A DNA stretch of 22,500 bases. Origin: Chromera velia (Eukaryota > Sar > Chromeraceae). The notes beneath the pieces are model-generated. The model did not search any database, was not told the origin of the DNA, and saw nothing but the letters and a program-made list of their open reading frames with translations. A program made the translations under genes and the position numbers. Positions within the stretch are counted from its first letter, which is position 1. Every line of letters begins with the position of its first letter. Location: positions 86,497-108,996 of the forward strand of contig JAHBMJ010005868.1 in assembly GCA_018398765.1 (NCBI GenBank), in the 5' to 3' direction. Below are positions 17,285 to 22,500 of this stretch, piece after piece.

Positions 17285-17963
17285 TGTATTATGTAGTAGT
17301 GGAACCCCAAACTTTGAAAAAGGAAAATATCTAGACCCTAAGTACTAAAAGGTCTAGACTTAGAATAATACCCAACCGAGCAATAGAGAAATACCCGATC
17401 TAACCCGATCAAGCTATATAAAGCTTTAGTATGAGCTAGTATAGAATTCATGCAGTGAGCAAAGCCGAGCTAAAGTCTTCCAGTAAGGCCGAGCTAAAGT
17501 TTTTCAAGTCACACTAAGATCAAGTCTTTCGACCTTGACCAAATAAAAGTCTTTCGAACCATGCCGAGATAAAATCATGCTGAGCCAAGGCCGAGCTAGC
17601 CAGCCGCTACCAGCTGCGGCCTGTATCATACCAAAGTTGGACTATTGCATTCGCAAAAGACTTTCTGGAAGACTCAAAAGCAACACAAAGTTTTTCAATC
17701 AACAAATCAAGATTTAAGATCAAGAAATCCAAACAACACTTCTGGTAAGATCAGATCAATAATTCTGTACTTTTTGGAAAATAATTCCCTTTGAGAAAGT
17801 TAACTTACAAACAGTACTAAACACAGCACTCAACGTTAGACTTTTACGCTATACGGGGCTTACGCCCTGTCTCTGCCTAAGACTAGGTCCCTTTGAGATT
17901 CTACTAGATTTTGGGCAATTTCTGGCTGCCTTCTAACGAATAGGGTCGGGGCAGTACAGAACA
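17285..17963 (+). repeat. 3' LTR of the LARD-like element (679 bp)
   Basis: It starts TGTATTATGTAGTAG and ends GCAGTACAGAACA. Relative to the 5' LTR it has extra short segments (near 17398, 17607, 17711 and 17901), some of which look like local duplications (ACCCGATCTAACCCGATC). Base differences are mostly transitions. Confidence 0.9.
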
Positions 17964-17967
17964 CTGA
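17963..17967. repeat. Target-site duplication, right copy (ACTGA)
   Basis: Pairs with 11232-11236; the first A overlaps the LTR's terminal CA. Confidence 0.7.
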
Positions 17968-18341
17968 AATCAACAGATTGAAACCTGAGTGCTTTATAGG
18001 TTTGTTAACTTTTATACTAAAATTCTAAAAAAAAAATTAAGGCTTCCATTTTTTTTAAAAAAAATTTATAGTATAAAGTCTAAGCAAAGTCTTTACCTAG
18101 TGGTTCTCATAATTTCCTCTCTGTAGATACCTTAATCTGTTTTAATATGTTTTTTTGCTAGTTTTTATCCTCCACTGGACCTCCAGGCTAGCCCCCAAGA
18201 CCTAGTGACGTAGTTTACGACTCTCCTCTTGCCATTAATTTATATATAGTTATCATTTAAAGCTAGAATGCTATGCTATACCATATACTATGCTATACTA
18301 AGTTAAGTTAAGTTAAGCGAAACAGAGAGAGTTACTGTAGC
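17968..18341. other. AT-rich spacer with hairpin and short tandem repeats; no gene
   Basis: It contains an imperfect inverted repeat (18009-18042 against 18046-18079), a CTATGCTATAC duplication around 18270-18298, and three tandem GTTAA units at 18301-18316. It lies between the LARD-like element and the first recognisable LINE sequence and may include the LINE 5' boundary, which I cannot define. Confidence 0.45.
18009..18079. repeat. Imperfect AT-rich inverted repeat
   Basis: Arms of about 34 bp (ACTTTTATACTA... and its complement ...TAGTATAAAGT) enclose a 3-nt centre. Style and position, close outside an LTR, recall the hairpin at 11028-11075 on the other side of the same element. Confidence 0.5.
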
Positions 18342-18620
18342 TAGGATGAAAAGAAAGGAAAGAGAGACCTATGAAGAAGAGAGAAAGAAAATGTAAAAGA
18401 AGAGTTAGAACTAGCAAGAACAGAGAGAAGAGAGGTAAGTAAGGAATACAGAAGAATAAAAAGGAAAAGAGAACAGAGGGACCACACGAGAAGAACTGTG
18501 TTACTGTTATACCGAGAATAATAAACTAGCTAAAAGAAGATAAAAGCGGATAGAATATATGGAGAGCCCTCTCAATAAGGAAGGAAGTACGTACACCGAA
18601 AGAACAGGATGTCCTAGAGG

Positions 18621-19330
18621 ATGTCAAATGACGAGATAGCGAGAGGGAACGAAAAACTTTTCCAAATAGAAGGAAACATAAAGGAAAGAGAGAAAGTGGA
18701 GAACAAGGAAAAAGGAGATGAATGGAAAGAAATCAAAAGAGTCAGAGTGGGAGCAGGAGCAATAAAAAGCACCATAAGGACCGAAGAAGTAAAAAAGGCT
18801 ATGCATAAGGAAAGAAACCTAAGAAAGGCAGCAAGGAAGGACGGCATGCCTCCGAGGGTGCTGAGAATGATAAAGAAGTGTCACAATGTGGTCGACCTCT
18901 ATACTTATCTCTTTTCTGTTTCAGCAAGTCTTAGATACACATAGTGGCCAAAAGGCTAGAACGATCTGCCAATCGCTCCAGTCTCGAAGCCAGGAAAGAT
19001 ACAGGCTTTTCTGGGGGTGTGAAGACTCATTCACTTGGCCTTTACAATAGTAAAGTGTGGAAAACTGGTAATGAGGGGGGCAAATGAGGAAGAAAGAATG
19101 CATATGGACTCTGCTACACCCTTCCAATTCGCATACAAGAAGGGATAAGGTACACTCGACATAATTTTCCTTTTATTGAATAATATTGCATATACTCTTG
19201 TGCTCTTTGTTGCTTTTTTGGATTTTACGAGGGCGTTCGATGAAATGAGACATGAAAAACTGTACAGACAGCTAAAGAAGAACAAGTTATCAGATTGGAT
19301 GGCTGAGTGGATTGTGGAGTCAGTATAAGA
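18621..19330 (+). pseudogene. LINE reverse transcriptase, N-terminal and first catalytic blocks
   Basis: The first block (18621-18944) is Lys/Glu-rich and ends in TEEVKKAMHKERNLRKAARK, then DGMPPRVL, matching the usual LINE opening (EV..A....K..KA.G.DG). Further on, SKPGK (near 18992) corresponds to the PKPGK motif, FQFAYKKG to the QFGFRKG motif, and LDFTRAFDEMRHEKL (from 19218) contains the first catalytic Asp in the usual D-[FY]-x-K-A-F-D block. A TAA lies between FAYKKG and GTLD. A TAA after WIVESV ends this frame near 19330. The reaction is target-primed reverse transcription of the element RNA. Confidence 0.8.
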
Positions 19331-19385
19331 GACATCAGGGTGAGAGTGAAAGGAATAGACTGGTGGTAGAGAGAAAGGAAAGGGG

Positions 19386-20506
19386 GGAAGCAGAGAGGTC
19401 CTACAGGGCCTATCATTTACTTCATATACACCAACGATATGCCTACTGAAATAAGAAGGAGAGTAGACAGAGAACTGGAGGGAGACAGACGATAGGCAGG
19501 AAAGATAAGGGCAAAGGTGGGTTTGCAGGGACGCACAGTGAACTTTGACGCAGGTCTGTATACAGACGATGCATTTCTCGAGTCTAAGGAGGAAAAAGGT
19601 TTTAAAGCACTACTGAAGGGAGCAGAAGGCTACACAAAAGTCATAGAAATTCCCCAGGGGGGGGGGAGGCCTTTCAACCAAGTTAAGATGGATGTTCTTT
19701 ATGTGGGGGGAGGGAAGAGACCGGGAAAGAAGGAAGACATATAAGTTCAGTTTAGCCGGAGGAGAACTGAAAAAGGTATCTGAATACCCATACCTGGGCC
19801 TCTTGATAACAGATGACTGTTTAATAGAAAAACTAGATGATGGATGAAAGATACACAAAGACAGAAAGCCCCTTCTACTCTCTGAAAGCAAACTTTAAGA
19901 TAACAGTTGCAGGTGAGCTACCTCCGAGTGTTTGTTTTGAGTGGTTCAAACAGACAGTCAGGGTAGTTTGACTATATGGCTATGAAATCGACAAAGGAAC
20001 AAAAAAGAGTTTCAAGAAATTCAACCAGCTAAAGAGAAGGTTTGTGAGATGGGTGCTGGATATACGAGAAAAATAAAGTGTTGTATCAACGTATTTAGAG
20101 GAGGGTCTTCTTCCGATCGAGCTGGAGCTAGCTGATCGAACGCTGACATGGGGGGCCGCTGTTCTGAAAAAAAAAAGAAAATCCCCTGTCTTCCATGCGT
20201 TGATCGATGTAATTTAGAGAGGAGTAGACAGCAGGCTGATTCAGAAGGGAAAGGAAATGCATCCATATAATTTCTTTCCCCACTTAGAGGAGAGTGTAAG
20301 AACGCTGTATAACAGAGGTGAACACCCCTTTGAGATAAGAAGAGCACCAGCACAGGCAGGCTAACAGCTTTCTTTTAAAACAAGAGACAGAATAGTTAGA
20401 TGGTTGAAAGAGAGAAACGTAGATGAGATAGAAAAGAGAAAGAAGAAAGTGTTTAAGACTCAAGAGGCAGGTGGAACAAACAATCAAGACATTGTCAAGA
20501 AAGAGA
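19386..20506 (+). pseudogene. LINE reverse transcriptase, catalytic core and thumb
   Basis: GPTGPIIYFIYTNDMP (from about 19397) matches the G-x-x-Q-G-x-x-L-x-x-x-Y-x-N-D-x-P block. The catalytic pair lies in LYTDDAFL (YTDD codons 19559-19570), followed by LLKGAEGYTKV and NQVKMDVLYVGG, the usual N-x-x-K-T motif with M for T. After a frame change come LAGGELKKVSEYPYLGLLIT, the block 7 YLG motif, then YGYEIDKG and IELELADRTLTWGAAVL. Several TAG, TGA and TAA codons interrupt the reading. It tracks the enzyme well but could not encode it. Confidence 0.8.
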
Positions 20507-20707
20507 GATGAACAGGTGCGACTGACTCAGTTCGAGGGGGTCTCAGGTTGGCACAGAGGGGTACAGAATGGAAACCGCCTTCATTTGTAGTCTTTCTTTG
20601 AGAAAGAAGAAAATGCAGAAAGAAACACTGATATACTCCGTGCGTGCATCAGAGAAGAAGGAATTGGAAAGGCTTCCTTTTGCTACACCGAGCCGGCGCC
20701 CTGGTCA

Positions 20708-21241
20708 GTGTATAAGAGGAGTCTCAGAGCAGCATTCAGACTTGGTGAAAGAAGCTTTGCCATCACAAAAAGAAGAGTTCCGCAGAAAGGCAAACAGAGA
20801 GTGTCATTAGAGAAACGAATTTGTCCATTTTGTTTTGATTTGCTTCACATTTCGGTCCTTGAGGATGAAGTCTATGTCCTGACTGAATGCTCAGTATACG
20901 AATGGGAGAGGGAAGAATGCATAGGCAATCTGGCACAGGGATGGACAAACGAGAGAGACAAAAGAGCAAAGTGTATAAGAAAGTCAGAAGGGGATAAAAA
21001 AATCAATAAAATGGCCCTGTTCACTTTTTTGGTTAATGAAGTAGACTACCATGTGAACACACTCATGAAAAGGATCCTGATGAGACGTAGAGTGTGGGGG
21101 AGATGTAAAGAGGAACTTAAGGATGCTTTCCCTGATATGACGGCTGAAAAGATCGCAGAAGTCCAGGAAAAAGAAGAGAAGGGAAAAGGAAAAAGAAAGC
21201 CGCATTCCAAGGTAGAAGATCTGATCGGTATGCTTTATTAG
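20708..21241 (+). pseudogene. LINE C-terminal Cys-cluster domain
   Basis: This frame is open to TAG at 21239-21241 and is in the same frame as the YTDD block. AAFRLGERSFAITKRRVPQK leads into ICPFC (Cys at 20822-20824 and 20831-20833) and later LTECSVYEWERE (Cys at 20888-20890). This matches the C-terminal zinc-like motif of many LINE proteins (CxxC, then ED..H.L..C..Y...R), except that the usual His appears as Tyr (EDEVYVLTEC). A Lys/Glu-rich tail follows (EKEEKGKGKRKPHSKVEDL). Confidence 0.7.
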
Positions 21242-21901
21242 ATGAACAGAGTATGAGAGATAGGCTTCGTACGTAGGCATAAGGTCACCGAAGTAATAGA
21301 CGACGCATGCTATCTCTCCATCCCTGCATATCCCCACCCTTTGTCATATTCTATATTCCATTTGCACTTTGTCAGAGAGAATCAGGCATAATTTAATGAA
21401 TGATGTGCCGGTAGTTACAGGTTTTAAAGAGCAATATAAGAATGCATGTATTATAATGATGTTGTAATGGGATGCACCGTTACATGGATACACGCATAGA
21501 GTGGAATAATGTGAATGGATGTATGATGCAAGGCGGACGTCAGACAACTGGCACACAGGTCTAGGGCTTCGGCCTCGAACACAATATAATCCTGTAATGT
21601 TGTAACTAGTGTTGTAAGTTATGTGACCGTTTTAATATAATACACTGTGGATACTGGACTTCATGTATTATACTGATGAAAAGATCTTTATGTGTTAATA
21701 TCTATTCTAGTATCTATTACTGAAACAATGTAATTATATCCAGAAGTAAAAACAACGAAAACATCTAACAGAAAAAACAAAAAAAACCGATTAAAAACAA
21801 TTGTGAACAGGTATATTTACTGGTCATAGTATACTCCTAAACTTATTTTTTTTCAGTCTTTTGCCTAGTCTTTGGCAGAGGATGTGCTTAGCATGGCTCA
21901 G
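21242..21901. other. LINE 3' tail and AT-rich intergenic DNA
   Basis: No gene is seen. The first ~350 bp are probably LINE 3' untranslated sequence. A short GGC-TTCG-GCC stem-loop lies near 21568-21577. An A-rich run (AAAAAACAAAAAAAACCG, 21772-21789) could be an old poly(A)-like end, but there is no matching target duplication. Polypyrimidine sequence near 21846-21860 is unassigned. Confidence 0.35.
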
Positions 21902-22074
21902 CTACAGCTCATCTCTTTCCATTGTTGGCTTTTGTGCAATGACTTTCCCAATGTCATGAGCTTCATCTCCTTTAGGTGCTTCTTTGTCCCCCTGAATGCC
22001 TGTGGAGAAGCCAAAATACCGCAGGGCTACATCGGGAGGTCCCAAAAGGCGGAGTTGCGTGTCATACGAAAACG
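21902..22074 (-). CDS. Terminal exon of a minus-strand gene; protein ends RDEL
   Basis: It starts after the acceptor GATGTATGCAG (minus strand, ending at 22075) and runs 2 nt plus 56 codons to TAG at 21902-21904. The sequence is strongly protein-like: FSYDTQLRLLGPPDVALRYF, then GFSTGIQGDKEAPKGDEAHD, ending KPTMERDEL. C-terminal RDEL is a recognised variant of the KDEL/HDEL signal that returns soluble proteins to the endoplasmic reticulum, so an ER-resident role is possible, provided an upstream exon supplies a signal peptide. No enzyme family is recognised. An overlapping plus-strand frame (21872-22219) is the alternative, but its composition is poorer. Confidence 0.5.
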
Positions 22075-22138
22075 CTGCATACATCAGAACACGGAATGCA
22101 TGCGATTGAAACAAGTTAGCGAGCAAATTCCGACTCAC
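22075..22138 (-). other. 64-nt GT-AG intron
   Basis: The minus-strand donor is AACTT|GTGAGT and the acceptor TGTATGCAG|CG. A CTAAC branch-point-like word lies inside (GTTAG on the plus strand, 22115-22119). Reading through the intron gives a TAA in the upstream frame, while splicing keeps an open frame (phase 1 joined to phase 2). Confidence 0.5.
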
Positions 22139-22388
22139 AAGTTTCCCCTTCGAGTCGTGAAGATGGAAGCCAAGGGAAAAGTTCCCAGAAAAGGAACGAA
22201 GCACATGCACGGGTCATGACTGAATGGTTCTGCAGTGGGATTGCACAAGTCACAGTGGGCAAGACAAAAGTCTTCACACGTGGAGATGAGTCAATGTGTG
22301 TGCAACTCTCTCTTTTGTGTGCCTGTTGATCAATTTGTGTCCCTGGACAACTGCCTGCCCGCTTCTCGGCCTGTCCGTCAGCCTTTAT
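22139..22388 (-). CDS. Penultimate exon of the minus-strand RDEL gene (250 nt)
   Basis: The open frame begins exactly at an acceptor with a good polypyrimidine tract (CTGCCTGTATTTCTAGCTGTAG spans its end; AG at 22389-22390) and stays open for 83 codons to the donor at 22138. It encodes a basic, Gln/His/Lys-rich first half (ADGQAEKRAGSCPG, then QQAHKRESCTHI) and a hydrophobic second half (ASFLFWELFPWLPSSRLEG). An internal Met (22215-22217) before the hydrophobic part could alternatively start a short 83-residue protein. The bases at the right window edge read GTATGT on the minus strand, so a further upstream intron (22389-22500) and more exons probably lie outside. Confidence 0.45.
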
Positions 22389-22500
22389 CTACAGCTAGAA
22401 ATACAGGCAGGCAGACAGACTGACAAACATCCCCTGCTATGAGTCGATCACTGAACTGCTGTCCTGACCGAAAGAAAAAATCTCTCTGAACGGTACATAC

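Larger units (their letters stand above)
11237..17963 (+). mobile_element. Non-autonomous LTR retrotransposon lacking gag-pol (LARD-like)
   Basis: The 6,727-bp element is bounded by directly repeated LTRs (11237-11875 and 17285-17963), both TG...CA, with a CTGA/ACTGA target duplication outside. A primer-binding-like TGGTGACGCTTTCAG follows the left LTR after 2 nt, and GAAAAGGGGCA precedes the right LTR, so orientation is plus. The 5.4-kb interior shows no gag, protease, integrase or reverse transcriptase motif in any frame. Such elements (large retrotransposon derivatives) are mobilised by enzymes from autonomous relatives. The copia element next door has quite different LTRs and is not an obvious partner. 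The interior instead holds a tandem array and an antisense splice-site-rich region. Confidence 0.85.
18342..21241 (+). mobile_element. Degenerate LINE (non-LTR retrotransposon)
   Basis: A plus-strand reverse transcriptase of LINE type can be followed in order across shifting frames. There are no LTRs. No endonuclease domain is seen upstream, so the copy is probably 5'-truncated, or the enzyme is of a type without an upstream endonuclease. The clade is not assigned. Stops of all three kinds and at least two frame changes (between 19330 and 19385, and around 19744-19760) show that it is inactive. The 3' boundary is uncertain: coding ends with TAG at 21239-21241 and AT-rich sequence follows. No target duplication was found. 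Confidence 0.85.

Noticed and set aside
21872-22219. 115-codon plus-strand open frame
   Set aside because: The antisense reading has splice signals, matching phases and better composition, so this frame is more likely a shadow. It is not fully excluded without transcripts.

Overview
This window is eukaryotic genomic DNA, not prokaryotic. Short coding blocks end at GT/AG junctions behind polypyrimidine tracts, there is no operon-like packing, and most of the window is retrotransposon. Clusters of ATGCATGC words, small GT-AG introns and copia and LINE elements would suit a protist or alga, perhaps a chromerid-like alveolate. That placement is an inference from style; no marker gene settles it.

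Left flank (1-4952). The 3' end of one plus-strand gene lies at 2-208. A second plus-strand gene follows: an untranslated leader with a probable intron (1204-1302), a long disordered, Ser/Pro-rich coding exon (1306-2265), and possible further small exons (2550-2661, 3001-3247, 3327-3482) inside pyrimidine-rich sequence. Two microsatellites and a 32-bp tandem duplication lie among these.

Nested transposons (4953-21241). A 5.9-kb Ty1/copia-type LTR retrotransposon lies on the minus strand (4958-10893). It has 228-bp LTRs and a CTAGG target duplication, and gag, protease, integrase, reverse transcriptase and RNase H are all recognisable but broken by stops and frameshifts. It interrupts an AT-rich stretch. 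After 338 bp comes a second, unrelated LTR element (11237-17963) with 639- and 679-bp LTRs, a CTGA/ACTGA target duplication, a primer-binding-like site and a polypurine tract, but no gag or pol at all. Its 5.4-kb interior holds a ~90-bp tandem repeat array and, on the antisense strand, pyrimidine-rich DNA with many splice-site-bounded mini-exons. This looks like a non-autonomous LARD-type element carrying an intron-containing antisense gene or gene fragment. A degenerate LINE (non-LTR retrotransposon, plus strand, about 18342-21241) follows, with reverse transcriptase motifs and a C-terminal Cys cluster.

Right flank (21242-22500). After AT-rich LINE tail or intergenic DNA, the last two exons of a minus-strand gene (22139-22388 and 21902-22074, with a 64-nt intron between) encode a protein ending in RDEL. 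The rest of that gene lies beyond the right edge.

The observations most worth checking are the antisense intron-rich unit inside the coding-less LTR element, the stop-codon bias (TAG and TGA, no internal TAA) and transition-dominated decay of the copia element, and the conserved extended splice-donor motif.
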